Shown: positions 44,301 through 57,265 of the stretch, in pieces | How the letters are laid out: the number at the start of each line of letters is the position of its first letter | Numbering within the stretch: position 1 is the stretch's first letter | From: Opisthorchis felineus | Taxonomy: Eukaryota; Platyhelminthes; Trematoda; Opisthorchiida; Opisthorchiidae | DNA: 64,000 nt | Assembly: GCA_004794785.1 (NCBI GenBank) | Contig: SJOL01009658.1 | Coordinates: 36,625 to 100,624, forward strand | Direction: 5' to 3' | Made by a program: the position numbers and the translations under genes | The notes under the pieces: generated by a model | What the model saw: the letters and a program-made list of their open reading frames with translations, nothing else | Database searches by the model: none | What the model was told of the DNA's origin: nothing

Positions 44301-47300
44301 ATTTTCCCTTTTTATTCCGACTTTCTTTCAGTGCTCCTGCACTGTTGTCTAAAATGATTGTGATGATGTGGATGATTATGTTGTTGATGAGTCATTCTAC
44401 CTCCTGTCGAAATGAAAATCGAGCGCAGTGTTTGTTAGCCACTCGTTTTTGAAGTTGTGTCGAATCAATATCCAAAAGGCCTGAATCCTCTTTCAAAAGC
44501 CCAAGATGCAAGCTTCAGTTGCTGGAAATACTAAAAGGTCTGTTCTGCGTTTTATCAAACCCAATTTACCGGCTGAACTAAGGAAGCTGTATGGACCCTA
44601 ACTTTTTTCTGAATGCGCAAGTTAAGTAATGGGGTTTGGTGACACCGTTTTAAACATGTTCTTGATATTCATAAGCCCATGACAAGATCATCATGTGCTG
44701 ACTCTATGCCCTCTGTCGTAATTTCACTGTCGAGAAGGGACAGTGCACAAATCTTTTGATATCATTCTACTGTGATTTAATTGACTACATAATGGTTTAA
44801 CCTGAGATGTGCTCAAAACTTCCAAGCCCGTTCTAGTATTCCCACAGAGGCTGTGGCAATTGCTAAGCCATTTGCAAGCCCGATTAGAAACAGGCACAGG
44901 TTGAGATTCAGGAGTTGGGCCCACGGTCCTAAGGTCAACAAACTATAATGGTGAGGTAAGCGGTCATTTGATCGGTCCCATTTCGTCCGGCTAATAATGT
45001 TCGATACAAGCAAACAACTTTGTATACTTGTTTTCTCCACAAACCGATCAGCTTTTTATTTCAACATCAGTTCAAATTCCATATTATCAGGACTCATGCT
45101 GAGCGGTGGCTATATAGAATACTGACATGCAAGCGGATGGGATAAAGGAGCAAAGCTTACCACTCAGCTAATAGTGCTTCTGACTTGTAACTACCCAGTT
45201 CTTGCTGACATCATATTCAATAAACAAAGCCTATTGATAATGCTTTCTTTACATCTTTTTACCTTACAAACGTTGTTGTAGGCGGATAAAGGGCATCACT
45301 ACTTCGCTCATCGGAAAACTGTCTTATCAGACGAGTACAAATTCCATGCCCATCATTCGAATGCATAAATATGGATAAAATTTATTCAGAATTAGAGGAC
45401 GCATTCCGCAAAACTCTTGAATAGTTAGAATGATGTAAAAATGTTTGAGACAAACTAGACGCACCAGAAGTCTGCTTCGATTTTGAGCTTGTTTGGCAGC
45501 ATTGTCGCAAACCTAGTGGGAATCAATTAAATTGCAGTCAGGTTTAATTAGGCCATTGCGGGGGTCACAATCCGCTTGAATAGCTGAATGATGAGCTTCC
45601 CATCCCGCTCGAAAGTTTCTGTTTACTACTTCTAATCAAACCTGATTTGTATGCGTCTGAGAAATCGAATCTGCGGGTCCGTTATTTCAGTTCTGAAGAG
45701 CATAAATCCCCCGACACACAAATTAGACTGCAATATAATATTTGAGTTTACTTGTGAAAGATGCCGATGATTGACAGAAAGCTGCATTAGTAGATTGGTT
45801 GTTTCGGCATTGTTAAATAAAGATGACAGGAAACAATTAACATATAGAAATTTATGGATTATTACGAGAATGTTTAGATTTTGGTCCGGAGCGTTACAAG
45901 CGCATCTGCGTGTAAGCAGAGTAAAATATAAACACTGAATTTGGGTCCTGTACGTGCTAAAGTTGGTCAACATTTATAGACTTCGAAACATGTTGACTTA
46001 TGGCCTTCAGAATAGTCTTTAATTCAAGAGCATCACACTCATACCTGGCTTAAAGAATGGAGATTGTACCATGGAATGCGTTTATACTCTAATCTAAGGC
46101 TCACACCAGTCTGAAGTTCAACACGTCGGTAGCTTGAAATGAGCGTGGCACAATTTGTCAGTCTGTGGTGCTGCTTCGCCAGTTCTAACGAATAAAACAG
46201 AGTTCATCTAATGCGGTCATTGGTCCGGATGGCCTCAAAACCAGAAAAGCAGACATCTTCCAAAAAGTTTACCCAGCGATACAAACCAACGATGCTTTTT
46301 AGTGTTTTCCTTCGAACAGAAAACCGGACAATTTAGTAATGGGAATTTGAAGGAATTTTTGTGCTTCGCTGGGTCACAGATTTTTTACAAACAACAAGAT
46401 ATAATGATGTAGTTATGTGAAGCTAATATCCAGTGCCCACGTAGAGTTGCTAGTTTATTTTGCTGTCAACGATTAAAATTAATTACCAAAATGCTTAACT
46501 GCGAACGGCGGGCTGACGGGGGACAACTGTTGAGCTACCGAACAAGAAAAAATTGAAATATTCACTGGAGTGGAAGTCAACACCGGGTCACGTTGTACAC
46601 ATCTGAGCGATTGAGAACGAAAGGTGCTGTTTCGTATATAAATGGAAGTTATCAATACTGCTGGTCAGCCACCGAAGGTGGGCTGTTAAATTCCAACCCA
46701 AAGGTTGGTTTGAAATGCTCTTGTGATTTGGGGACTGCTGATGGTTTACGACAAGCAGTAAACAGCTACATGGTGCTTCTCAGTCTTTCAGAGTAGGCTG
46801 GATCTGCCAACATCGAAGTTACTTCAAAGGTGACATGAATTTTGTACTCCGCTATTCTGGGTTTAATCAGCACGAATTTTATGTTTTTATTGATGATAAG
46901 TATAAGCAATGGTGTGAACTTCTGCGATTATAAGTTTTTCCAGTGGTTGAACTGCACTAGTCGGTCAACTTCCCCACATTTATTTGATCAGATAGGTCAT
47001 CGACGTCCCTTCATTGAGCTAAGCTGCATGTTGTCGCTGCTTGGTCCACAATATCCAAGCAAAGGTGCACTTAACTGAGTGGGCAAACCCATCAAGGGAT
47101 GCACTTTCGTTTGTTGAAGAATTACCCTCATTTGCGAACAGCAATAGCAACAGCAAATCAAAGAACAGTTGAACAGTGAATTAATTCTTGAGCATTGTTA
47201 ATCCTATAGCTATGATCCGTTTGATCAGACCTTGTTGATAATTACAGTTACCAAACAATTTTAAGCACATATCATTTTGCTAGCTTGAGCTTAGTAAAAA

Positions 47301-49229
47301 CAAGACGTTATGTGTATGAATTCGAGGATAGATTTCCGTCCGTACGGATGGGAGATGCATGGAGCATTTTGTTAAATGCCCGTTTTTGACGCTCTTTTAA
47401 CGCTTTGCCTTCTCAGATATATCAAATTTTGTCGAGTTTACCGGTTTTCTAATGCATCAACGGCTAGACCAGCCCGTATATGCTAAAAAACCGGCATGTT
47501 GGCCGTAAGACAGTTTTCTGATTTCATTAACATAGGGCCATCAAAATACTCTACTTAGGTGGATCAGCCAACCAAAATTTCTGAGCACGTAAACTCATCC
47601 TTCCAATATTTGGGGTACTGGGACCTAGTGACTCACACTCCTCGTGTAATTTTGTTGCTTGTGTTCTATCTGCCTGATACTTTTCATCGTTATAGGACAA
47701 GCCTTTATTCAAAATGTTGTCTAATACGTCGTCAAGGGACTTTCTCTCTGAAAATCCTTCCTCGACGTTGGTCCGTATATGCGTTGTTCGAGTTGTGTTT
47801 GTCCCGTACATGCACTGATTTGTGGAAACCAACGATGTAAGCAGAAAAACGCTCAAGATGCACAGTTGCATGGACAAATTGAAGACGACAACCGTGAAGC
47901 ATGGGATGACTGCAGCGACGATTATTCTGTGCAGATGAGATGCATATCTCTATTCACCGTCTATTTGTATGGGCTTCCCTAAGCCACACATTTTGTTCAA
48001 TTCTGTACGGTGGTTTCGAAAGGTCACACCTGATGTGAAAAGGGCATTTTAAAGAAATTTCAAGTTGAAAACCACAGGTTCATCTTCTGCTTCAAAAGCT
48101 ATTCATCTTATGTAAAATGCACTCTGAGTTTGAAAGAGACTGACAAGAGGATGGTTACGTTTTAGTGCCTTTAAACCTTCTACTTGATGGAAATTCCAAT
48201 CAAAACAGTGACTGAGTTGTTGTTAAGAAAGGCTTTTCGCACCTATAAAGGAAACTATCCCTTTTCGTGCTTATATACCAAGGGCAGCTAAACATAGTGT
48301 TTAAAAATACCATGACGTGAACCCATCTGTTGCTAAAATAGTTCGAATCCCGCTTTCCCCATCCATACCTACATTCTGCATGTTTCTGCTCAATTTGTAG
48401 AGCGCACGCTCCTATCACTCTGGTTTAAACAGTCGTCCTTCTCTCCTGGCCCAGTTATTCTGGTGAGAAGTACAGGACTCGAGTTTGACTTTTATTGGAG
48501 CTCATCGGAGTGAATATTCTTTGCATGTGTATTTGTTTGTACTCGTCTGTACTTGCACGTATTTACCTGTTTTGTACTACTAACCAGCATCCTGCACCAA
48601 ACTGATTAGCGCTGTTCATTGGTAGCTTTCCTTCCGGCCCTTTTATCGGTAACCGGTGTGTTAAAAAGTTTACGTCGGGTACGCAAATTTGCTATGTGCT
48701 GTTTGTCCAACAGGTTCGCCCAGTACAAAAAAGCGTTATTCTTCGCAAAACCAGTTAGCTTCCTCACTAATTCTGGTCACCCATTTATGTCCGGAAGTGT
48801 GTCAGTTCGCAATGTTGTCTGTTTTTCATGCTCCTGCGTTTCGATTCTACCCTACAGGTACTGCGGCCACCAATAGAAGTCTCCCGTATCTGAGGTCCAC
48901 AAAAATTAGGCAAGTTGGTTTGCCAACTGCGATTTCGTCCTGTCAGTGAAGGCAGCTATTGATGAGAAGCCGAAACGCACTGTTCAGGTGTTTTATCTTG
49001 GTTGGAAATCACCGGCATTGTGCACCTCACAAAACTGAGTTCATTTCAGTTCTTCAACTCGCAAGTCGTGAACTCATATGTAGTGGTCGCAGCTGCTGCT
49101 GCTTCATTCAGCGAGGATAAGGAGGATAAGGGTATGACAGCCACGCGTTGGAGGCAATGGCCAAATCTGTGGATTGACGGTAAATGTTGCTGTTTGTCCA
49201 GTATGCCAGAGAGTGAGAGCTACACAGTG
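41350..49229. other. No recognisable gene
   Basis: About 7.9 kb unassigned. It holds a 20-base hairpin palindrome at 44,051-44,070 (TGTCACTGG, TC, CCAGTGACA) and open frames of up to 134 codons (44,051-44,452 plus, 45,632-45,973 minus). These show no motif, have hydrophobic low-complexity composition, and are of a length chance can produce. Confidence 0.5.
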
Positions 49230-49234
49230 AAAGT

Positions 49235-49930
49235 GATTGCTTTAACGCAGGGTCACCACTGACGGTGTGACACAGCCATATCTCTCAGAGTCACCACCCA
49301 TTGATTTGTTTCGTCCCGCGGTCCTCATTCTCGGCAAAAGCAGTAACCAACGCAATTCAGTCGCCTGGTAAGGACTTTCATGCTTAGTTGACAAGCCATG
49401 GACTGAGCACCTCTCTGCCATCTCCATCAGATACAGGGCTGGGCAGAGCAGGCTCTACGAAGTAAACTGTCCCCTCGCATGCAAAGTACATCGCCTAACA
49501 GCGCAACCTGTGGAGTGTTACTCTATCGAGGAAGTGTGAACTTTCCCGAAGACCATTTGGCGTGCCTCGGCATTACCGATCTCAGGTCCACACTAGACCC
49601 GGGCAACAGTCTGGGGTACCGATGGTCAAACACCGAGATCCTTCGAAGGTCCTGCACACACAACGGCCACATCTCTGATTCATGAAGTAGGACAATCGGA
49701 CTGTGGCATTGTACACCCTATCCTTGGCAGTCAAACTGATGCTACGTCAGCTCCACAGATGTCGTGGTTTGACAAAAGCTGTCCCGGCCTTCCTGATTCA
49801 AGAACTGACTTGTCAGATCTTCGGGTCATGTGTAGCTGCCCAGAGTGACAAATCTCGCTACCATATCGGTCGGTTCACCTACATGCATGATGTGTGCTTG
49901 TTCCCACCCAATGTTGCAGCGGTGCTTTAT
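49235..49930 (-). pseudogene. LINE-B post-RT C-terminal region
   Basis: Readable blocks on the minus strand, in alternating frames: IRKAGTAFVKPRHLW (49,760-49,805), SLTAKDRVYNATVR (49,697-49,738), WPLCVQDLRRISVFDHR (about 49,620-49,670), HRLRC (about 49,490-49,505) and GPRDETNQWVVTLRDMAV (about 49,275-49,330). These follow the order of the thumb and C-terminal domain in this LINE family. The last block lies shortly before the family's stop codon, so the 3' end of the element should be near 49,230. Confidence 0.8.
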
Positions 49931-50560
49931 ACTTTGAGGGTTCCAAGCATACCTTGTAATTGCCGTAGACCCATGCGCGTCTGTGGGAGGAGGCATTTAG
50001 GGTCTTCATACGAGATATGAAGTTAGAAGTTACACCCCTCATCGCCAGACACCACCACAATTTGTGAAGATCAGCGGAGACAAAAGCAGACTTGAGATCG
50101 AGAAATACGACTGTTGGTCATCTGAAGGAGTGGCGTAGTCGCAGCACTTCTTGCAAAGTGATGAGATGGATGTAACCGGGTCAGAATGAAACCCAAATTG
50201 ATTCTCGATACTCTGACTCTCCCATGTTGGGTCAGCCTTTGTAGGATGGTACCAAAAGAGCCTTAGATGCTACAGTCACTAGAATGATGTGCAGGTAGTT
50301 TTAGCACGACGCTCTTGCATCCTTTTGGAATATGGGAACTACAGTCAAGGTGCTGCATTCTATTGGTATAATTGCGTCACTCCAGCTACTATGGAGTAAA
50401 GCCGTCAGTAAAGCCACAAACGACTAACCACCCTCTTTGAAGAGCGCGAGATGCGAATCAGTTGGGCCAGGTTGTTTGTTCCGTTGAAGCAGTGAAATTG
50501 CACCCTGGAATTTGGTCAATGATGGCGGGCTGGTATCCGCGTCCCATTCGTGTTCTTTTA
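49931..50560 (-). pseudogene. LINE-B reverse transcriptase, catalytic core deleted
   Basis: STLTVVPIFQKDARVV (about 50,300-50,350) is the fingers segment. TVVFLDLKSAFVSADL (50,070-50,115) is motif A with its catalytic Asp (FLD) retained. KLWWCLAMRGV and RAWVYGNYKVC follow. Only about 210 bases separate YGNYKVC from the post-RT block SLTAKDRVY, where related RTs have several hundred bases carrying motif B and the catalytic Asp pair of motif C. Those motifs are absent. The palm was removed by an internal deletion of perhaps 350-450 bases (estimate). Stops occur upstream as well. Confidence 0.85.
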
Positions 50561-51070
50561 GTCTTTCCAGAGAAAAAATAAATAGATAGGTGCGCCCACA
50601 CAATTCCGCGATTGAAATTCACTGGTGTACTTCAAAATGAAAGACAATCTTGTATCGAAACTGTCCACCGGTACCTGACGGCTATACCATCAGAGCATAA
50701 ACTGACACAACACACAAACCCCGTTTAGCACGCTGAGATGCACCAATGCTGACCGAAGCAGCCAACTTAACCGCGCAAATACGAATTCAGTTCAGTGTGG
50801 CGAGTTCAGCTCTGGAGCTAAGCGCAACTCCCACGCCCCAGATACCACTAACACTGCATCAAGATGACCGGACAACAGAAGAGTAAAGCGCTGGAAATGC
50901 GGGCTGGTCCCTAGCGGTGTGACGGGTATGGGCAAACCAGGCCATGTACGTGTCTCGTAGACACAACACACCTATCGAAAGACAGAACAAGGTCTGAGCA
51001 AGAGCTACCTGTTGCACATTCGCCAAAGGTACGCACGTTGAAAGCCATAATGTGGAACAGAGCTCTTGAA
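50561..51070 (-). pseudogene. LINE-B APE-type endonuclease (broken)
   Basis: MAFNVRTFGE at 51,020-51,048 is the first strand of the endonuclease fold, with the metal-associated Asn. GVLCLRDT near 50,955-50,985 stands where the family has its catalytic Glu in a C.SET motif; here it reads Arg-Asp. GVGVALSSRAELA (50,798-50,840) and RGLCVVSVYAL (50,690-50,728) are the central strands, ending just before the catalytic Asp-Asn region, which is lost. Three frames are needed to read it. Confidence 0.75.
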
Positions 51071-53434
51071 TTTAGTAAGGGCTTAATTTTTATCTGTTTT
51101 ATTGAACAGAAGCTTAGATACGGAGCACGTTAGGTGATTGACAGCTGAATGAGCCAAGAGAACTTGGCCAAGGGATGTGTGGGAAGTCAGCGAACTAGGA
51201 GCCGTAAGGGAGGAGGAGACTTCGCGGTTGCTCAGGCCGAAGAAAAGGTTTCAGTTGAGCTTGTACACCTTGGACATTTGACTCAAAATTCTAACTCACA
51301 AGGCAATGAGAGGATGTAATGTTCTGTTCAGGAATCCTTCCCCTAGCAGCGGTTATCACGCTTTTCCTGGGAAATACTCTGTGAGCTAATTAGTCAACAG
51401 TCTGGTGATTGCAGCGCTGATGCCCGACTACCATGACAACGTGACAGCCCTAGGTGGGGCAAGGGACGTTTGTATTAGTTTAGTTTGGAAGGAACAAGGC
51501 TAATACCGCAAGTGAGATACTTATTCTGATACATAATATACAAAGCTGGTTTTGAGCGATAAGTTGTTGACTATCTGGCACACAGTTGGGTCTACCGCTA
51601 CCATAGGAGAGTATATGCATCGAATTCAGCACGTACGTGGTCAAATAGTTTTGCGTTGTATGTATCATAATGATTGGTGTATTGTTTGTCAGGTACCAGC
51701 AGACAGTCATGAGGTGCAATGATTGCAACCATTACAGTCAGGTAATGATTTTGCAGACTATATGTTTTTTTCCAGCCGGATAATCACCTGCTGAGCTGCA
51801 CGGAAGGCACACTGCATAGAACCAGAAGCTTGAATGTCCCATAATCCACACCGTGCTTTTAATGATTAGTTGAGGGAATTTCGATTGTTTACGATGGCTA
51901 CCCAATCGGTTCCAAACATTTCCCAATCGACTGAAAACTTCGATTAACTTTACGAGACCTGTTCTGGTATGCATGGCGACCTACAGCTGCTTCACCATGA
52001 ACCCAGAGGACAGGATATTTCCTTTCATATAACATAACTTCGGAAAAGTGTACACTTTTTGTCCAACATCTTTCCATCTAAGGACTACATTACTCGCATG
52101 TTTAATTGATTTTGCAGCAAAAACCAGCTTTGAGACACAACTTTTGACAAATCCGCCATGGTATCGATGCGTTTTCTTTGTCGTCGTAGTAACACACTAC
52201 TGATATCCTTCTGGCTACAATCCGTGGTGAGTAGCCTCAGACAGAAATGACAGAAATGCCTCAAACTTGGGGTCATAACCATATAATCATGACAAAGGAT
52301 GCTCAAACCGGAATCGTCCGTCTTATCCCTCGGCGCAATGCATATCAATAATTCAGAATCGCCAAGTGAAAGAAAAGTAAACTGGGTTTTCCGTTGCCAT
52401 AGAATCCTATCGGAGAGTGGGTTGTGATAGGCAGGCAGGTGCACTCTAGGTAAAGTCGACCTGGTCCATTTTCGCCGACTAAGCAAATGATGTGATCGGC
52501 GTTGAAGGCAAAAGTAATCAACGCTTTTTGTGCTGAGTTATTTTCGATAGATGCAATAAGACTTGTCTAGACGGGACAAGCTACTCACGAGGTCTCTAAA
52601 AGCCCCAGTTTGCCTTTAATGAGCAGGCTAACTTGGATCAAGATCACCTACGGCCGTCAAATGTCGAGTGCTGGTAACGAATCTAGAAAGCATGTGAAGA
52701 AAAAATCACATTCTGCTAGGATTACTTGGGCTATTGTAATTTCATGGCATCTTGCTCAACTGACTACTAGCATTGTGTTATATATAGGAGATGGAAGTTG
52801 TCAGACAAACCGTCACCGGAAGTTATTTGTGAAAATACCGGAATGATTGCCAGACGGATGTGGTGATTGTGGGAGGCAGAATAACAGATAAAGTCTCCCT
52901 AACTGCAATGCATATCAGGTATTGACTTTGTTTCCACATAGCGCCTCTGCTTACAGGCTAACCAACCGCTAAATAGAATTTTCTTCAAGAATACGTGGTG
53001 ACAATGCGCAATTGAGAAAGACATCAAGAATTTACATCCGAACCGCTGAGTCCGCCCCAAGAAGTCTTCTTCTTTCAGGCCACATGCACCACGGCTTCTC
53101 ATTTCAATATCTGCCAAGTTCCCTTCTACTTGCTAAAAAAATACGTGAGCAGAAAGGCATGCTGTTATCGGTAGCTTTATCCTGATAGTGTTTTTTCTGC
53201 GTACAGATCTCAGATTGACTCACCCAGTTCCTACCTCTTATCCCGATTTCACGTCTATTCCGGCGGCTAAACCGCACATAAGTGACCTGAAGCCAGGTAA
53301 GTCGCCAAATCCTAATCGCCATATCTTTCTAGTATTGAGAGTGTTTTCGCCCGGTTTTACATTGACTAATCGCCACACTAACAATTTTTTCTCCCATATG
53401 TAGTACGATTAGAGTATCTAGTGGAATTCTTTTG
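51071..53434. other. No recognisable gene; possible LINE-B leader at the left end
   Basis: The first few hundred bases (to about 51,450) have raised GC content like the LINE and may be its 5' leader on the minus strand. The remainder is unassigned. The longest open frame (134 codons, minus, 52,085-52,486) shows no motif I recognise. Confidence 0.5.
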
Positions 53435-53520
53435 AAATAAATAGTAAGGGACGTCTGTACATAATACACGGACAGCTCGCTACACGTTTCGAGCTGTTTG
53501 AGGCCCATCAGGTTAAAGTA
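53435..53520 (-). mobile_element. Hammerhead-like repeat relic of a second family
   Basis: The minus strand reads CTGATGG (complement of 53,506-53,512), 14 bases, then GAAAC (complement of 53,487-53,491), then GTGTAGC. The 14-base spacing between the two core boxes equals that in the repeats at 4.67 and 27.5 kb. The stem region can pair GG.CT with AG.TC around CAAAC, with one mismatch. A9 is G, so the core is damaged. The flank GAGCTGTCCGTGTATTATG continues on the minus strand. Confidence 0.35.
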
Positions 53521-56500
53521 TTCCCTGGATGCTGGGGGTAATCAAACCCTGACTTGAATAACCGTTTGACTGTAATTTTAGTTTAGAGCTTACTTACAAC
53601 TGGAGACCCGTCATAATCAATAGCCTACTAGGGTTCTTTCGTCCCACGCTACTTATTTCATTGCATACCTTCATCATCAAGCTACGGGGCAGCTTATGTG
53701 CTGCACATTATGCGACATAACACCAAAGTGCTATTGATCCTACTGAAGCACCAGCTGCAGCAGTTTTATCATGCCTATAAAGTCAAACGTAAACTTCCAG
53801 AATGTTCCTTATTCAAGGATGCATTGTATATGAAACTGTTAACCAAACTTGCGGTGGCTGTTTTCATTTAGGCTTCGGTGCCATGCCGTAGGTGCAAGCG
53901 TTTTTGTTCCAGTACTCGGAGCGTTTCCTCGTAAGGGAGATTTTCCTACCGTAGGGGAGCCAACAAACCAGAATACCTCTTCTAAGGTGTTTCTATGACG
54001 AATGTATCTTATAGTAGGAAGTGGTTCATTCATGATGCAAAATAGTAGAAACTGCCAAGCCAATAGTTAAAAGAAATGTTCTATTGATGGAAGCATACTT
54101 TACTAGGAAGTATGCACTGAAAAGTGCTTTTGATAATATTTGCAGCTAATATGGGGCTCTTGTAATCTGGATCATCTTATTCATTCGAGGAGAGCACTCT
54201 ACGATGATTTGAACTAAGGGTCGGCCATTCAAAATCAAGTGATTCGTTACGATGGACCACGTACGTTAGTCTACTCTTTGCTGATGACCATCGCAGATTC
54301 TTATTACAAAATAATCAGAATTTGAGTTGTGGTAGGAAGATGTTTCCATCGACGGATAGCTTCTAATAATCGCTTATGTAGTGTATACCAGAAACTCAAC
54401 TCGTTCCAGAAATGGAACCTTGCTGTGCGCTCTGCGCATCAGAAGTCTCATCAAAAGAGTGGACTGGGTAACAAGCGACATGTCGCACAATCTCTACGTG
54501 TAGACACGGAGTTTTTCGCCGTACATTCAGCTCTATCATATTCACTGGCAATCACTCAAATTAATATCGGAGGCTTTTGATTTCGGTGTCCTCAGAAAAG
54601 TTCAAATAGTAAACAATCGGCAAAGCAATTCCACTGGTCTCCCTGATAATGATTCCATGTTTGGTGATAGTTTGGGCTACTTTGATGCGTGTTTGACGAA
54701 ACTGAGAGAACCGTGTTTTCTACTCTGGAATGCTGAAGCCTTATTTACCGAAATTCTTTCCCATAGTTATGAGAAACTTTAAAAAGGCCCAAATGGACAT
54801 GCTTAGTCCGCACAGTGAGTGATGCTTCATAGCCAGCCGGGCACAAGTCCATGCGAGACTAGATTCCGAACCAATGCAATATTTGTTGTATCACACGGTG
54901 TCTGAAAGTGAACCTCCAAGATATCCACCAAGTTTGCATATTAACTTATGCAATGTGGTGACCTCTCCCTTGTCACGCTCTCACTCTTGTCATTTGAATC
55001 AGTACTAACCACTGTTTTTGTGCAAACTAACTGATCTCGCATAGGAGCCACAAAACTAGATATATCATCGCAAACTGTATTGCAACAGTAAGGTAAAAGT
55101 TGGCAGTAATTTGGTGCTCTTGAAGTACCGAGTTCTCGTGTCCCAGCTCCGTTGTCTCCGGCGTATATTGCTTTAGCTTAAGCTCAATTATTTGATGCGG
55201 CAAATAAAAGTGTGATCATGAACTGCCAGCTTGCTTTGTGATATTGCGTCTAGATAAAGTTCGGGATGCCAGCCGTTTGAGGTGAGAATGGATTGCTAAA
55301 TCCGGACCCCCAGGTAAGTGAATTAATAGTGCAAGGTACAGAAATTGTAGCCCTTTTGATTCTGAAGACTTCTGTAAATTAAAAAGGGGATAGCGGCGGA
55401 AAACTTCCCATAGCAAGGGAGTTGTCTTGTCCCTATGCAAGATGTTGTCATGAATGGAATAGTGTATTCGATTTGAAAAAGACTGACTCGCATGTGCGAT
55501 AATTTAGAGTACGTGAATGAAAACCTGGTGACCACCACAGTGGCGGTACTTCGGCTGTCCAGCCATACTAACACTATCAGAAAGGATCTGATATGATTCT
55601 AGAAAGTTTTCGCGTTGTTTTGGAAAAATTTCTCTACACTATTTTTCTTTTGGGTAAACTGACTACGTTTCTGAGAAAAATGGAAAGGTATTATAATTAT
55701 TCCACCTACCAAACTGCTTTGCCTGTTCTGTCTCCGATGACAGCGTAACCACAGCGTAACGGTTTGTTTCGACGGACTAAACTATGTGTTCAGCGAACAT
55801 TGTTTCTCAGCCTGATGCCGCATATTTTGCGCAGCACGACAGTCGGCAAAGTTTCTCAAAAAGTGGAGAAAATTCAGACTATTTTAGTGTCGAATGTTTA
55901 TCAGCTTTTGCAATGATCTTTGTCACTCGAAATACCGCGAGTGAACTAAAATAAAGCAAACTCAATCATGGCTAACCTCAGGTATCTATAAATATCGCTT
56001 GCTAATGGACAATAGATTAGATAAACCTCTTTGTTTGGCCATCTGCCATGTGTCCAAACAGTGTCTAGTTTCTGCAGAACACTCATGCTGCCATTCACTC
56101 GTTAAAAATTGAGTAACCCAGTTTTGTCTAAAATGCGATGCTGGTGTTGTCTGGCGGCTGAAAACAGAAACGAATGACTATGATTTTCGATATATTATTC
56201 GATAATGCTGTCAGGCTTCTTGGCTCCAATTCAATGCCGAACATGAGAATGACTAATCCTTTCGTGCGCGCAGATGATAGTTCACCGGGGGATCAGAATT
56301 TGGTTTAACTGGTACGCTACGGTTAACGTCCCACGAATATGTGACACGTACGTTGCTTTCTCTACGAAGAGCTGTCACAGGAGAAAATTAGCTTCACGGG
56401 AACCTAGATAAAGGGGGCATATTGGAGTCTATTCTCTTCACAAGAATTATTTGGTTGTGGCCTGGGGAACAACACATCGACCGTAATTTTAGACTGGGAG

Positions 56501-57221
56501 AAAAGACCTAGCCGCCATCTCCGGTAAGCAGGTAATTGGGATATGTCACAACCGTTCAGTGAACTCATCTTTATTCCAAATGCGGTCCTCATGTTCGGCC
56601 AGAACTTGACACTTCAGTTTTGGTTTATCTAGACAAGCTGATAGAAATTCGAGTGGATCAATTTCGATGCTATTAATCACGCATGTGACGACCCGTTGTA
56701 TGTGTTAATCCGGACACCAAAAGATGTCTTGTGTGCGCGAGTAAGACGTCCATCAGCGCACCACTAGTGCTGTGTTACCTTGAGAACAATCTTAACTTGT
56801 GGAAGCAAAACGATCTCCACGTTGGTTTCAGGCTCTCCAAGGAAAAAACTGAAGTGGACTGATAAAAGAACTTAAAAATCAACGCAACTTATGAACACAT
56901 AGATGACCATTGAAAGGCATTCCATTCAGAAGGACTACGGACATTCTATGAGGTTGTCTCAGGAAGCCGGAAAATTTGGCTCGAAGTTTTACAGTATGAT
57001 CAGTGCTATAGAACAGGAGCGAAAATTTCTAATTAAATCGTCTGAAAAACCACAGAGGTGCAGATAATAGGAGCAAAAGCAACCAAAATCGTGTAATAAG
57101 CGAGAAGTGAAGATAATAATCATGGATGCATATCCGATGAGGGGTGTTGAAAAACGTTTCGCGTGAAATCTTGTTAACAAACGCTGGAGCAAATTAGAGA
57201 AACTCCTAGGAATATCACACT
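53521..57221. other. No recognisable gene
   Basis: About 3.7 kb unassigned. Open frames up to 84 codons, no motif. Confidence 0.6.
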
Positions 57222-57257
57222 ACTCATAAGGTTGCTGAAAATTCTCCGACAGCAACC
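57222..57257 (-). mobile_element. 3' fragment of the hammerhead-type repeat, inverted
   Basis: The complement of 57,222-57,252 matches the last 31 bases of copy 2 (27,555-27,585) with two differences. The same bases form a hairpin: GGTTGCTG (57,230-57,237) pairs with CAGCAACC (57,250-57,257). It lies 9 bases from R copy A, which runs in the opposite direction. Confidence 0.7.
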
Positions 57258-57265
57258 TAATGATC

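Larger units (their letters stand above)
49230..51070 (-). mobile_element. LINE-B: decayed APE-type LINE, minus strand
   Basis: In order on the minus strand: endonuclease (50,640-51,050), linker and RT fingers (50,200-50,560), RT motif A region (49,940-50,120) and post-RT region (49,235-49,930). The sequence style (FNVRT start, RT 'TVV.FLDLK.AF', C-terminal 'GPRD..NQW..TLRDMA') is that of an RTE/CR1-type LINE family common in flukes. The clade is recalled from family patterns, not computed. It is a different family from LINE-A. Many stops and frameshifts and one large internal deletion make it dead. Confidence 0.87.

Noticed and set aside
44051..44452. Open frame of 134 codons, plus strand
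   Set aside because: Hydrophobic, low-complexity translation (runs of M, L, F), no family pattern; its start lies in a DNA palindrome.
48330..48425. GTTCGAATCCCGC, T-loop-like, near a possible tRNA
   Set aside because: The bases around it do not form a T stem, and no acceptor or anticodon stem could be paired.
48965..48985. GATGAGAAGCCGAAAC, resembling a collapsed hammerhead
   Set aside because: Only six bases lie between the boxes, too few for stem II, and the first box is TTGATGA; no repeat context.
52085..52486. Open frame of 134 codons, minus strand
   Set aside because: Cys/His residues do not form a known spacing, and no similarity is recognised; likely chance.
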